Origin: Aneurinibacillus uraniidurans
Lineage (GTDB): Bacteria > Bacillota > Bacilli > Aneurinibacillales > Aneurinibacillaceae
Length of the DNA: 64,000 nucleotides
Reading direction: 5' to 3'
NCBI RefSeq assembly: GCF_028471905.1
Contig: NZ_CP116902.1
Span: forward strand, 246,501 to 310,500
Positions 40,437 through 49,722 of the stretch are shown piece after piece (the first letter of the stretch is position 1; each line of letters starts with the position of its first letter). The notes under the pieces were generated by a model, which saw only the letters and a list, made by a program, of their open reading frames with translations, had not been told where the DNA came from and did not search any database. A program made the position numbers and the translations under genes.

Positions 40437-42098
40437 ATGAGTAAGAAGAAACAGGGAAAACTTCCTGCTTTAGCAGTTCTGTCTACAATGGCATTTGCTG
40501 GGCTGGTCATGTCGCCTGCACAAGCTACAACGATTGTGAATTCAACATTGAAAGATGTAACGATTGCACCTACAGCTAGTAACGAAGCGATTAGTTTTAA
40601 TGGAACAACATCTGTAACTGGAAATGTACAGGTAAATGCACCAGTAACGTTAGATGGGGATAGTACTAATGCGCTCCAGAATGCTAATGTTGTGCTAAAT
40701 ACACCAAGCCTGACGACGAATATTCCACTTGGAAGTAATGTAACAGCTACGCAAACTGTTGCAGTCGGTGGAACTCAGGGAGGATCGCACGTTACAATTA
40801 AAACCGCAGCACCAGCTGCAGACAAGATTACAGTTACAAATAACAACTACCCAGTTAGTGATAAAGTAGTGGTTACAGGATTAAGCAGCGGCGACACAAT
40901 CACCGTTTATTATAAGGATGCCACAGCAGTAATTACAACTCAAACAGCTCAGGCTGAAAGTAATGGCATTGCAACCGTAACGATTCCGCAGCTTGGAACT
41001 GATGCAGGTACAGTGTGGGTAACATGTACACGCGGCAGCTATACTGAGAGTGACCGAGTAGAAAAAGCGTATAGTGCTGAGAGTAATCTTACTAATTCAA
41101 TTGAAGTTACTACAGCGTTTGCTAACAACGGGGTTATTCCTGATAAGTATAGTATGGACGGTGGAAATACAAGCTTACCAGTTTCATGGAAGGCAGTTGA
41201 AAATGCTCAATCCTATGCCTTAATCATGTATGATCCAGATGCAAATAATTTTGTTCATTGGATGGTGAAAGATATTGATAAGGCAGTAACTAGTATTGGG
41301 GAAGGAAAATCTCGGACAACGGCTATACCTGGTTTTGAGTTAACTAATTATTTCGGCGAAAAGGGCTACGGAGGCCCTCAGCCTCCTATAACACATAATT
41401 ATAAAATTGTTGTTTACGCTTTAAATACAGCAACTATCAACCTGGATGATGTGGGTTTTGGAGTATCAAAAGGTGCGTTTGATGCTGCTATAAGCGGTAA
41501 GGTAATTGCTAAGGGTGAAATTACAGGTAAGTTTATACCTCCTTTAAAAGCCCCGGATTACTTAAGTGAGATGGTAAATTTGAAAGGTACCAATACAATA
41601 ACCTTGAGTTTTAGTCCTGCTTTTGGTGCGGAATCTGTATGGGTTCAACAATCAATTGATAATGGGGTAACTTGGAGAAATTCTACTGTAAAAGAACAAT
41701 TAACTGCAGAGTCATGGCAAGCAACAGTACAGGATTTAACTGCAGATACGGAATATAATTTTAAAGTATCGGCAAGAAAAGGAAATCAAACGCTAGAATC
41801 TGGGGTGTTCACTGCTAGAACAGCACGTAACCTTGCTAATACAGATGCGACGGTAACATCGATTGACTACACAGTAGACGATACAGCAGAAACCATTGAA
41901 GGTGTAGCAGCCAATACCGACTTGGCTACCTTTACAGGAAGTCTGACTCCAGCAACAGGAGCAGGCTTGAAAGTATACGAAGCTGATGGTACAACGGAAG
42001 TGACTACTGGTAACCTGGCTACAGGCATGGTGGTAATCGTAACTGCCGAAGATGGTACAACGAAGAAAATGTATACTGTAACGGTTTCGGCTCCTTAG
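40437..42098 (+). CDS. secreted multidomain protein with PEBP (YbhB/Raf kinase inhibitor-like) domain
   Basis: 553 residues from ATG 40437 (GAGGAGA upstream). Signal peptide 1-30 (cleavage near AQA). Beta-rich region about 31-110, an Ig-like module about 113-195, a PEBP domain about 205-355 (VSWKAVENAQSYALIMYDPD, FVHWMVKDID, YGGPQPPITHNYKIVVYAL), an FN3-like module about 360-455 and a cadherin-like beta-sandwich about 460-553 of the kind found next to SLH domains. PEBP proteins bind anionic or phospholipid ligands and are usually small cytoplasmic or periplasmic proteins. 34 bases after the SLH gene, so probably the same transcript. Confidence 0.82.
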   Translation: MSKKKQGKLPALAVLSTMAFAGLVMSPAQATTIVNSTLKDVTIAPTASNEAISFNGTTSVTGNVQVNAPVTLDGDSTNALQNANVVLNTPSLTTNIPLGSNVTATQTVAVGGTQGGSHVTIKTAAPAADKITVTNNNYPVSDKVVVTGLSSGDTITVYYKDATAVITTQTAQAESNGIATVTIPQLGTDAGTVWVTCTRGSYTESDRVEKAYSAESNLTNSIEVTTAFANNGVIPDKYSMDGGNTSLPVSWKAVENAQSYALIMYDPDANNFVHWMVKDIDKAVTSIGEGKSRTTAIPGFELTNYFGEKGYGGPQPPITHNYKIVVYALNTATINLDDVGFGVSKGAFDAAISGKVIAKGEITGKFIPPLKAPDYLSEMVNLKGTNTITLSFSPAFGAESVWVQQSIDNGVTWRNSTVKEQLTAESWQATVQDLTADTEYNFKVSARKGNQTLESGVFTARTARNLANTDATVTSIDYTVDDTAETIEGVAANTDLATFTGSLTPATGAGLKVYEADGTTEVTTGNLATGMVVIVTAEDGTTKKMYTVTVSAP

Positions 42099-42115
42099 AG
42101 TAATCAAGTATTAGC

Positions 42116-42160
42116 AGGAGTTCTCTGGAGATTGGGATTCGTAGAGAACTCCTCTTCTTT
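42116..42160 (+). terminator. intrinsic terminator of the SLH-PEBP operon
   Basis: AGGAGTTCTCT (42116-42126) pairs perfectly with AGAGAACTCCT (42143-42153), followed by CTTCTTT. Confidence 0.85.
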
Positions 42161-42208
42161 GTTAATTATAGCTACTGCATTTTTTATATACTGCCGTGAG
42201 TACTATGT

Positions 42209-42246
42209 GGGCAAAGTCCTTGATAAATGAGGACTTTGCCCTTTTC
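42209..42246 (+). terminator. second terminator between convergent genes
   Basis: GGGCAAAGTCCT (42209-42220) pairs perfectly with AGGACTTTGCCC (42230-42241), followed by TTTT. Separates the plus-strand operon from the minus-strand SGNH gene. Confidence 0.88.
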
Positions 42247-42250
42247 ACAT

Positions 42251-43252
42251 TTATGGCATCACACGTACAATCTCTTTCGCTCCACGCTCATTCACATGAT
42301 TCGCATCTCGGAAATAGGCATCCTCAAGCGTCGGTGGAATCACAGTGAATAAAGCACCAATCTTTGTTGCCTCCGTTTGCATACGTGTCCGAAAAGCTGC
42401 TTGCTGCTGTCCGTACGTTGCTTTCATCACCTGCTCAAAAGCTTGCGTACGTGGCAGTTGAACGATCGTTACCTGTACCCCTCGTTTCGCCAGCTTTTCC
42501 ATCAGATGATGAAAAGCATTCGCCTGCGGTCCATCCAGACGATAGTCCTTCATCCAGCGGTCAGCTACAATCTTGGCATATGCAGGACCAAGGTGAGCGG
42601 GCTCTCGTCCAGGAACCGGCGGCAGGCCCCAGCGGTACTCGTATTTGTCACGTGGCTCCTGTGGCAGTTTTCCGTCCCACCACTGCTTTGCAAGCTGCGT
42701 CCACACATCACGCAGCCCGTATGCATACAACAGCTGCCCAAATACAAGATCGGCTTTATCCGCCATACGTGGCGTCTCCATTCGCTCAGACAAGGTAGCG
42801 AAGTAGCGGAACTTCGCATCGGATTTTATATCGGTGCTGCTTACCTGATGCTCGTTAACCGCCACGATCACGCGTTGCAGATTAGGCAGCTTGTCTGCTG
42901 CCTCTTCATACAGATGCAGCATATCAATGGCTTTTCCGCCGCTTACACTCAGATTGAAAATCTCATCGGGCGCTAGCCCATAGTGCGCCGCAAGCAGTGG
43001 CGGGCGGAGTGCATCCATGCTTTGCGAGTCGCCAAGGATCAGCACCTTGATGCGCTCCGGGTTTTGCCGAGCAAGTCGCTCCTGCACATTCGCAATCTGA
43101 CCGAGGAAGCTGGCCGGACTTACGCCATATAGCGCCGGATTGCGGAATAAGAAAAGCTCAGCTAGCAACAAGAACACAAATCCCCATAAGAAGCCGCGTA
43201 CAGCCCAGCGTTTTCGAATTGGCTGATTAGAACTGGAAATAGATGAAGTCAT
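42251..43252 (-). CDS. SGNH-hydrolase-like membrane-anchored protein (O-acetylation partner)
   Basis: 333 residues. N-terminal transmembrane helix (about 18-38), then a GDSL/SGNH fold of the DltD/AlgX/AlgJ kind: VLILGDSQSMDALRP (block I, Ser in GDSQS), FNLSVSGGKAIDM (block II Gly), and DANHVNERGAKE near the C-terminus (the D-x-x-H of block V). It would act outside the cell together with the MBOAT protein encoded upstream, with which it overlaps by 26 bases, to acylate a surface polymer. Confidence 0.85.
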   Translation of the reverse strand: MTSSISSSNQPIRKRWAVRGFLWGFVFLLLAELFLFRNPALYGVSPASFLGQIANVQERLARQNPERIKVLILGDSQSMDALRPPLLAAHYGLAPDEIFNLSVSGGKAIDMLHLYEEAADKLPNLQRVIVAVNEHQVSSTDIKSDAKFRYFATLSERMETPRMADKADLVFGQLLYAYGLRDVWTQLAKQWWDGKLPQEPRDKYEYRWGLPPVPGREPAHLGPAYAKIVADRWMKDYRLDGPQANAFHHLMEKLAKRGVQVTIVQLPRTQAFEQVMKATYGQQQAAFRTRMQTEATKIGALFTVIPPTLEDAYFRDANHVNERGAKEIVRVMP

Positions 43253-44696
43253 GTTTTTCCCCTTTAATCATAGCGATGATAAGCAGGACAATTCCTGCAT
43301 ACACAAGCCCGCGTATCGGGGCAGGAACGAAGCGATGCCAAGTTGCTGCGATTCTGCCTTCATATTTGCGAACCCCATATTCAAGCAGGTGCACCCCGTA
43401 TAAGATTGCAGCAAGCGTGAGTGGAGCAGACTGAGCGCTTGCCTGTGTGAGCAGACCGGATAATCCGCCAGAAGGTGTGAACATCGTTTTTACGTAGGCG
43501 AGTGCGCTTGTTACACTCTCTGCTCGGAAGAATACCCAAGTAATCATAGTGAGATGAAAAAAGACAAAGACAGCTCCCACATGATATAGAGCAGAGATAA
43601 GACGCTCGACTGCAGTCGGCGCAGCAGGCAGATAGGCCAGCAGCCGGCGTCGTGCATTCGCATACCATTTATGGGCAATGGACAGCAAGCCGTGCAGCGC
43701 CCCCCAGATAACAAATGTCCACATCGCTCCATGCCAGAGTCCAGAGATGAGCATCGCGGCGAGCAGATTTACATCCTGGCGAACACGTCCTTTGCGCGAA
43801 CCGCCAAGTGGAATGTAAATGTAATCGCGTATCCAGCCTGACAGCGTAATATGCCAGCGCCGCCAAAACTCGGTAGCACTTGCACTAATGTACGGGCTCA
43901 TGAAGTTCATCGGCAGCCGATAGCCGAACAAATAGCCGAATCCGACCGCCATATCGCTATAAGCGGAGAAGTCCGCATAGATTTGGAACCCGAACAGGTA
44001 TGCTCCAGTCCAGGCTTCCATCGTTGTTAACGTCCCTGGATTGTGGAAGTACGGCAGTACCATCGGAGCAAGTTGGTCAGCGATCATAATTTTTTTGGCA
44101 AGCCCCCATATAATGAGGTAGACGCCGTATTTGAAATCAGCTGGGCTTACCATCAGAGAGGTTGTACGCTCGACTTGCGGCATGAATTCCTGCCCGCGCA
44201 TAATCGGTCCCGCAAGCTGATGCGGAAAGAACGAAATGAACACCCAGAACCTTAGGAACGAGTGAGCCGGTTCGGTACGTTTCTTATATACATCCACCAG
44301 ATAAGCGATGAGCTGGAACGTATAGAAGGAAATCCCGATGGGGAGCACGATGTGTGTCCAGAAGCTGTTCGGGGTGACAAACGTCAGGCCGGACAGAGTT
44401 TCCAGGTTATGAATGATGAACAGCGAGTATTTAAAAAACGCCAGGTTCATGACGTTCAGGCTGATGCCTAGGACAAGCCAGAGCCGTGCTTGACCCGAAC
44501 GGATACGGATCTGGCGTGCTAGTAAGTAGGACAAGAACGACACGCTTAGGAACAGGGCTAGAAATCCCCAGCTGGTGGCCCCATAAAACAGGCAGCTGGC
44601 GACGGCGAGTATCGTAAGCCGCGCCGGACGAAACAAATGGTAAGCGAGAAACGTAAGTGCGAATAAGAAGAAAAATTCTGGTGTATGAAAAAGCAT
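43227..44696 (-). CDS. MBOAT-family O-acyltransferase (AlgI/DltB/PatA type)
   Basis: 489 residues, about 11-12 transmembrane segments. The family core is present: PIGISFYTFQLIAYLVDVYK, SFFPHQLAGPIMRGQEFMPQ, FGYRLPMNFMSPYISASATE followed by FWRRWHITLSGWIRDYIYIP, and GLWHGAMWTFVIWGALHG with the essential histidine in LWHG. It moves acetyl (or other acyl) groups across the membrane for transfer to wall polysaccharides. The coupled SGNH gene follows. Target unknown: secondary wall polymer, exopolysaccharide or peptidoglycan. Confidence 0.93.
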   Translation of the reverse strand: MLFHTPEFFFLFALTFLAYHLFRPARLTILAVASCLFYGATSWGFLALFLSVSFLSYLLARQIRIRSGQARLWLVLGISLNVMNLAFFKYSLFIIHNLETLSGLTFVTPNSFWTHIVLPIGISFYTFQLIAYLVDVYKKRTEPAHSFLRFWVFISFFPHQLAGPIMRGQEFMPQVERTTSLMVSPADFKYGVYLIIWGLAKKIMIADQLAPMVLPYFHNPGTLTTMEAWTGAYLFGFQIYADFSAYSDMAVGFGYLFGYRLPMNFMSPYISASATEFWRRWHITLSGWIRDYIYIPLGGSRKGRVRQDVNLLAAMLISGLWHGAMWTFVIWGALHGLLSIAHKWYANARRRLLAYLPAAPTAVERLISALYHVGAVFVFFHLTMITWVFFRAESVTSALAYVKTMFTPSGGLSGLLTQASAQSAPLTLAAILYGVHLLEYGVRKYEGRIAATWHRFVPAPIRGLVYAGIVLLIIAMIKGEKHDFIYFQF

Positions 44697-44862
44697 AATG
44701 GTCCTTCCTTTTATAAACGATCATCTGTCATTTCAAACACAAGTATTGTATCATACTGTGCGCAGGAGCATATAGGAGTGCGCCCGGAAAAAGGATAGGA
44801 CACTTCGTTGTCGAACTAGTATAGAGGGAGAGTTTAAGCCTAGAGAGGAAGTTGACGATTAC

Positions 44863-46314
44863 GTGATAAAGAAACAAGTCGCTACGACGGCGCTAGCAGG
44901 TACAATCATATGGACAGCAGCATTTGGTGCAGCTCCCGTATGGGCACAAGAAACACCTGCGAGCGCTTATACCGAGCAGGAAGCGCGCATTCATGAAGTG
45001 CTTCAGAAAGTACTGAATGGTCACGTTAACAATAATTTGGATATAAAGAAACTGACAGATGGGGCGATTCGGGGCATCGTGGCTGAAACAGGCGACCCGT
45101 ACACCGCATACTTTACAGAGGATGAGTTTACGAATTTCATCGGAGAAGTGGAAGGTCAATTCTCCGGGATCGGGATTTATGTGGAGCAGCGTAAGCAGTC
45201 ATTTTTTGTGGATAGTGTGATCGCAGACTCCCCGGCCAGCAAAGCCGACTTGCGTTCCGGTGATGAAATTGTCGTCATAAATGGAGAGAAGATTGCTGGG
45301 AAGACAATTGATGAAGTAACTGAAGAGATGAAAGGGCAGGCGGGTACTCCGGTGGAACTACAAATTCGCCGCCATAATCAGTTGCTTACGAAAATCGTGA
45401 AGCGAGAAGATATGCAGACATCTCCGGTAGATAGCATCATGCTCGATGGCAAGATCGGGTACATGACGCTCTATACGTTTTCGTATAATATCGCCGATGT
45501 GTTCAAAGAGCAGCTGGCGCGTCTGCAGAAAGACGGCATGAAGAGCCTGATTATTGATCTGCGCGACAATCCTGGCGGTCATATTGAAGGGGCCATCGAT
45601 ATTGCAGATTTGTTCGTTGAGCATGGAACGCTTGTCAATATGGTCAATCGCGATGGGAAGAAACTTTCGATTCCAGCTACCGGAAAAGGGACAGCGATCC
45701 CTATGGTTGTCCTGGTGAATGGCAATAGTGCCAGTGCATCCGAGATTTTGACGGGGGCTCTTCAAGATCATCATGCGGCTCGTATTATGGGGACCAAAAC
45801 ATTCGGGAAAGGTACCGTGCAAGAGATTACGCCGCTTGATAAGGGTGGGGTATTGAAGATGACGGTGGAAGAATACTTCTCTCCGAACATGCACAAGATC
45901 AATGGCGTTGGCATCGTACCAGACGATGTGGTGCAGAATCCGAATGAGCAGGTCGTAAAAGCCGTCACGTATTTGACAGGTGCTACCTCGCTGCATCTGT
46001 TTGCAGATGGCAAAGTTAGCTTCAACGGATTTCCTCCTGCCGTCACGCCATTGGCTAAAAAAGTCAATGGTCGCTGGTACATCGCGCTTCGTCCGTTCGC
46101 GCAGGCGTACGGTTATCGGATTAGCTGGGATGGTGCAAAACAGCAGGCAGCACTCCGCATTGGGGAAACCGAGCGTAAATACGCGGTGTCGGGCAACCCG
46201 CATGTGCGCAGTGAGAATGGAGCGACATGGGTCGCACTTGATCAACTAGACCGGGATTTTGATGCGATCAGCGTAGAGAAAAAAGAAGCGGAATGGCTTG
46301 TTCATATAAAATAG
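44863..46314 (+). CDS. S41 carboxyl-terminal processing protease with C-terminal stalk-like domain
   Basis: 483 residues from GTG 44863. Signal peptide 1-28 (cleavage after VWA). Cap and PDZ domain about 90-190 (EGQFSGIGIYVEQRKQSFFV, SGDEIVVINGEKIAGKTID), protease core about 190-360. By the CtpB spacing the catalytic residues are Ser291 (in NGNSASASEI), Lys316 and Gln320 (TFGKGTVQ). An added C-terminal domain (about 385-483) has the stalk-like pattern ALRPFAQAYGYRISWDGAKQ. Such proteases cut secreted proteins at their C-termini, in B. subtilis for sigma-K activation in spores. Upstream of a small exported protein gene, 71 bases away. Confidence 0.9.
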   Translation: MIKKQVATTALAGTIIWTAAFGAAPVWAQETPASAYTEQEARIHEVLQKVLNGHVNNNLDIKKLTDGAIRGIVAETGDPYTAYFTEDEFTNFIGEVEGQFSGIGIYVEQRKQSFFVDSVIADSPASKADLRSGDEIVVINGEKIAGKTIDEVTEEMKGQAGTPVELQIRRHNQLLTKIVKREDMQTSPVDSIMLDGKIGYMTLYTFSYNIADVFKEQLARLQKDGMKSLIIDLRDNPGGHIEGAIDIADLFVEHGTLVNMVNRDGKKLSIPATGKGTAIPMVVLVNGNSASASEILTGALQDHHAARIMGTKTFGKGTVQEITPLDKGGVLKMTVEEYFSPNMHKINGVGIVPDDVVQNPNEQVVKAVTYLTGATSLHLFADGKVSFNGFPPAVTPLAKKVNGRWYIALRPFAQAYGYRISWDGAKQQAALRIGETERKYAVSGNPHVRSENGATWVALDQLDRDFDAISVEKKEAEWLVHIK

Positions 46315-46385
46315 GTAAAAAACCACGACCTTTGTAAGAAATAAACGTATAAGTTAACAGAAAAACACAAAGGGAGGAAGAAGTT

Positions 46386-46865
46386 GTGAATAAATGGGGA
46401 TACGGAATCACCGGCGCGGCGTTAGCCTTTACGGTCGGACTCGTATCAGTCGGGACAGCGGCCCCAACTGAGCCAGGAACAGAAGGGGACCCGGTTGTAA
46501 CGCGCAGTTATGTGGATCAGGTGCGCCAAGAGCTGGTCAAGCTCATTCAGTCATCATCGCAGCCGACAGCCCCGAATAATTCCACAGGTGGTACGGCATC
46601 TTACACGGTCGAGAAAGTGACGGCAGGCCAAACCATTACGGGGATGGAAGGGACAGAATTCATTGTACGCACCGGACAAGTTAAAGCGGTGACGCCGGGT
46701 GTGGACTATACGATCCCGGATCTGACGAGTGGAACAAGTATGCCAGATGGCGAAGCCGTGCCGCATGACCACCTGCTGCTCATTCCGCGTGCGGATGGAC
46801 GCGGGCTTACTGTGACAAGTGGCAAAGCAGATATTATCGTGCGCGGCGACTACAAGGTCCAATAG
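46386..46865 (+). CDS. exported protein of unknown function
   Basis: 159 residues from GTG 46386 with GGGAGGAAG upstream. Signal peptide 1-26 (cleavage near GTA|AP). A short helical segment (RSYVDQVRQELVKLIQSSS), a low-complexity Ser/Thr/Pro linker, then a compact beta-rich C-terminus (YTVEKVTAGQTITGMEGTEF, HDHLLLIPRADGRGL, ADIIVRGDYKV). Similar small exported proteins occur in Bacillales without a known role. It probably shares the S41 protease transcript and could be its substrate or partner. Confidence 0.75.
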   Translation: MNKWGYGITGAALAFTVGLVSVGTAAPTEPGTEGDPVVTRSYVDQVRQELVKLIQSSSQPTAPNNSTGGTASYTVEKVTAGQTITGMEGTEFIVRTGQVKAVTPGVDYTIPDLTSGTSMPDGEAVPHDHLLLIPRADGRGLTVTSGKADIIVRGDYKVQ

Positions 46866-46870
46866 AATGA

Positions 46871-46899
46871 TTGACAGTTAAACAGAAATAAGATATATT
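46871..46899 (+). promoter_or_regulatory. sigma-A promoter of metK
   Basis: TTGACA (46871-46876), 17-base spacer, TATATT (46894-46899), directly ahead of the SAM riboswitch. Confidence 0.88.
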
Positions 46900-46914
46900 C
46901 GTCTAGAATGAAGA

Positions 46915-47103
46915 CCCTATATCCCGAGAAGGTGGAGGGACTGGCCCGATGAAACCCGGCAACCTCATGGCCGCATATGGCGGTGAACGGTGCTAACCAG
47001 CAGAAGGCATAATTTTTTATGCTGTTTCTGGAAGATAAAGGGCAAAGATTGAGTAAAAATCAACCCTTTTCCAGGTGTGATGCATTTGGAAAAGGTTTTT
47101 TAC
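46915..47103 (+). promoter_or_regulatory. SAM-I (S-box) riboswitch controlling metK
   Basis: The conserved S-box core is present: AAGGTGGAGGGACTGGCCCG, ATGAAACCCGGCAACC, GGTGCTAA and the closing GAAGATAAAGGG. The P1 arms are CCCTATATC (46915-46923) and GATAAAGGG (47034-47042). The expression platform is a terminator, CCTTTTCC (47064-47071) with GGAAAAGG (47088-47095) plus a T-run. High SAM stabilises the aptamer and the terminator, shutting off metK; at low SAM the AAAGGG arm can pair with the terminator's left arm. Confidence 0.97.
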
Positions 47104-47171
47104 TGCTTTGCAAAATGGGTTCGGGAAGGGACCATCAAATAAATAACAGCAACTAAAAGGAGGTCGTGAAT

Positions 47172-48386
47172 ATGGCGCCTAAAAAAGGTCGTTATCTCTT
47201 CACATCTGAATCCGTAACAGAAGGACATCCGGATAAGATTTGTGACCAGGTTTCTGATGCAATTCTTGATGCAATTCTTGAAAAAGACGCAAATGCCCGC
47301 GTAGCGGCTGAAACATCTGTTACGACAGGTATGGTACTCGTAGCAGGCGAGATCACAACAAGCTGCTATGTAGACATCCCGAAAGTCGTGCGTGAGACGA
47401 TCCGTGAGATCGGTTACACCCGTGCGAAATACGGCTTTGATGCTGACACATGTGCCGTGCTTACATCTATTGACGAACAGTCTCCAGACATCGCTCAAGG
47501 GGTTGACCAGGCACTTGAAGCGCGTGAAGGTCAGATGACAGATGAACAAATCGAAGCAATCGGTGCAGGAGATCAGGGCCTGATGTTCGGGTTCGCGTGC
47601 AATGAAACACCTGAACTCATGCCGCTTCCGATCTCGTTGTCTCATCAACTTTCTCGCCGCTTAGCGGAAGTCCGCAAGAACGGTACACTCGCGTACCTTC
47701 GCCCGGATGGTAAAACACAAGTAACGGTGGAATACGAAGGAGATAAGCCGGTTCGTGTTGACACAATCGTTATCTCTACGCAGCATGATCCATCTGTAAC
47801 GCTGGAACAGATCCAAAAAGATCTGAAAGAGCACGTAATTGCTCCGATTGTTCCGGCAAGCCTGCTCGATGAGAGCACAAAATACTTCATCAACCCGACA
47901 GGCCGTTTCGTAATTGGCGGACCACAGGGAGATGCAGGTCTTACAGGCCGTAAAATCATCGTAGACACATACGGTGGATATGCTCGCCATGGCGGTGGTG
48001 CATTCTCCGGTAAAGATCCGACGAAGGTTGACCGTTCTGGCGCGTATGCAGCGCGCTATGTAGCGAAAAACATCGTAGCAGCGGGTCTTGCAGACAAATG
48101 TGAAGTACAAGTAGCGTATGCAATCGGGGTTGCACAGCCTGTATCTATCAATGTTGATACATTTGGCACAGGTAAAGTGGAAGAGGAAGTTCTGGTTGAG
48201 CTTGTTCGTAAAAACTTTGACCTCCGCCCGGCTGGCATCATTAAGGAACTCGACCTTCGCCGTCCGATCTACCGCAATACAGCGGCATATGGACACTTCG
48301 GTCGAAATGACCTGAATGTACCGTGGGAGAATACAGACAAGGCTGAAGTTCTTAAAAAAGAAGCAGCTGCGTTTATGACAAACTAA
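47172..48386 (+). CDS. metK: S-adenosylmethionine synthetase
   Basis: 404 residues. [20 protein letters not shown] is the methionine-binding signature, [20 protein letters not shown] the family hexapeptide region, and [20 protein letters not shown] the phosphate loop. Makes SAM from methionine and ATP. ATG 47172 with AAGGAGGT upstream is preferred to an in-frame GTG at 47166. Controlled by the SAM riboswitch and closed by a terminator. Confidence 0.98.
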   Translation: MAPKKGRYLFTSESVTEGHPDKICDQVSDAILDAILEKDANARVAAETSVTTGMVLVAGEITTSCYVDIPKVVRETIREIGYTRAKYGFDADTCAVLTSIDEQSPDIAQGVDQALEAREGQMTDEQIEAIGAGDQGLMFGFACNETPELMPLPISLSHQLSRRLAEVRKNGTLAYLRPDGKTQVTVEYEGDKPVRVDTIVISTQHDPSVTLEQIQKDLKEHVIAPIVPASLLDESTKYFINPTGRFVIGGPQGDAGLTGRKIIVDTYGGYARHGGGAFSGKDPTKVDRSGAYAARYVAKNIVAAGLADKCEVQVAYAIGVAQPVSINVDTFGTGKVEEEVLVELVRKNFDLRPAGIIKELDLRRPIYRNTAAYGHFGRNDLNVPWENTDKAEVLKKEAAAFMTN

Positions 48387-48398
48387 AACAAACGAACC

Positions 48399-48439
48399 AA
48401 AAGACCCATCACTGTAATAGTGTATGGGTCTTGTTTTGT
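48399..48439 (+). terminator. intrinsic terminator of metK
   Basis: AAGACCCAT-CAC and GTG-TATGGGTCTT arms around a TGTAATA loop, then GTTTTGTTT. Confidence 0.9.
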
Positions 48440-48546
48440 TTGCGTGGGATGAATGGTACAATGTATGGAAGGATTTTGCCCGTATCCTGTTGAAACAGTG
48501 AGAGCAGGAGGGACCTAATGGCTAGTGAGGTGGAAAGGGGATTTCA

Positions 48547-49722
48547 ATGAGCGAGGCAAATATCGACATTCAGCTTTTGGACGAGGTGATGAATAAGACG
48601 GTATCTTCCGTGGAGGAAAGCAAAGAGAAAATCTTTGAAATCGCGGAAAATGCCCATAAAGAAAATAACTTCATTACCCTCGAACTTGAAACGCTGCGTA
48701 ACGAAATTGATCTTGTCATTACGCAGACGGACGAGCTGGAATGGAAGGCGAAGCAAGCCCGGCAGCGCCTGGCTAACATCAGTCGCGGCTTCAAACGGTA
48801 TAGTGAGCTTGAGATCCGCGAAGCGTATGAGATGGCTAGCCAGATGCAGATCCAGCTCTCTCTTTCCCGTGATAAGGAAAAACACCTTCGCGAGCGGCGG
48901 GACGAGCTTGAGCGCCGCCATCGCAATATTTTAAACACCATTGAGAAATCAGAAAACTTGATTTCCCAGATGGGGATTGTGCTAAACTACCTGCAGGGCG
49001 ACTTACGCAAGGTAGGAGTTGCTCTCGAATCTGCCCATCACCATCAATTGCTGGGGATCCAGATTATTCAGGCGCAGGAAGAAGAACGCAAGCGTGTAGC
49101 GAGGGATATTCATGATGGTCCTGCCCAGTCGATGGCGAATGTGGCACTTCGTAGTGAAATCGTAGAAAAAATGTTAAATCAGAACCGGATTGATGAGGCA
49201 AAAGGAGAACTCCGGTTATTAAAAGAGCTTACAAGGGCAAGTCTGGTAGATGTACGCAAGATTATTTTTGATCTGCGACCAATGGCCTTAGATGACCTTG
49301 GTCTCACTCCTACCCTGAGAAAATACCTCGAAGAATATGAGAAGCGGCATCATATTGAAACTAAACTCACGCTCTTGAGTCCTGAGCGCCGTTTGCAAAG
49401 TTCCATTGAAGTGGCAGTGTTCCGGTTGATTCAGGAGTCGCTTAACAATACAGCCAAGCATGCAGATGCGAAGCGGGTAGAAGTAAAACTTGAGTTCAAG
49501 CCGAAAAAGGTGCTCTTTATGGTAGCGGATGATGGTATTGGATTTGAGAAGCAGGCCAAAGGAGAGCGTCCGCAATTTGGCATTATGGGTATGCAGGAGC
49601 GTGTGAAGTTACTGCAGGGAACGATGAAGATCGACTCGAAGCCAGGGGAAGGAACGGTGCTGTTTTTTGGGATCCCCCTTCGTATCGAAGAAAACATGAC
49701 AGATGGAGGTAATGAACAATGA
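48547..49722 (+). CDS. degS: sensor histidine kinase DegS
   Basis: 391 residues, no transmembrane segment. N-terminal coiled-coil sensor region (about 1-180), then the HisKA_3 dimer/phosphoacceptor motif [20 protein letters not shown] with the phospho-accepting His at residue 189, the same number as in B. subtilis DegS, and a C-terminal HATPase domain ([38 protein letters not shown]). Phosphorylates DegU. Ends in an ATGA overlap with degU. Confidence 0.96.
   Translation: MSEANIDIQLLDEVMNKTVSSVEESKEKIFEIAENAHKENNFITLELETLRNEIDLVITQTDELEWKAKQARQRLANISRGFKRYSELEIREAYEMASQMQIQLSLSRDKEKHLRERRDELERRHRNILNTIEKSENLISQMGIVLNYLQGDLRKVGVALESAHHHQLLGIQIIQAQEEERKRVARDIHDGPAQSMANVALRSEIVEKMLNQNRIDEAKGELRLLKELTRASLVDVRKIIFDLRPMALDDLGLTPTLRKYLEEYEKRHHIETKLTLLSPERRLQSSIEVAVFRLIQESLNNTAKHADAKRVEVKLEFKPKKVLFMVADDGIGFEKQAKGERPQFGIMGMQERVKLLQGTMKIDSKPGEGTVLFFGIPLRIEENMTDGGNEQ

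Noticed and set aside
45358-46245. 295-codon minus-strand frame opposite the S41 protease
   Set aside because: Composition typical of an antisense shadow, rich in Arg/His/Ile/Cys; the plus-strand protease is unmistakable.
47661-48461. 266-codon minus-strand frame opposite metK
   Set aside because: Antisense shadow of a highly conserved gene, with Cys- and Arg-rich sequence and no ribosome site.
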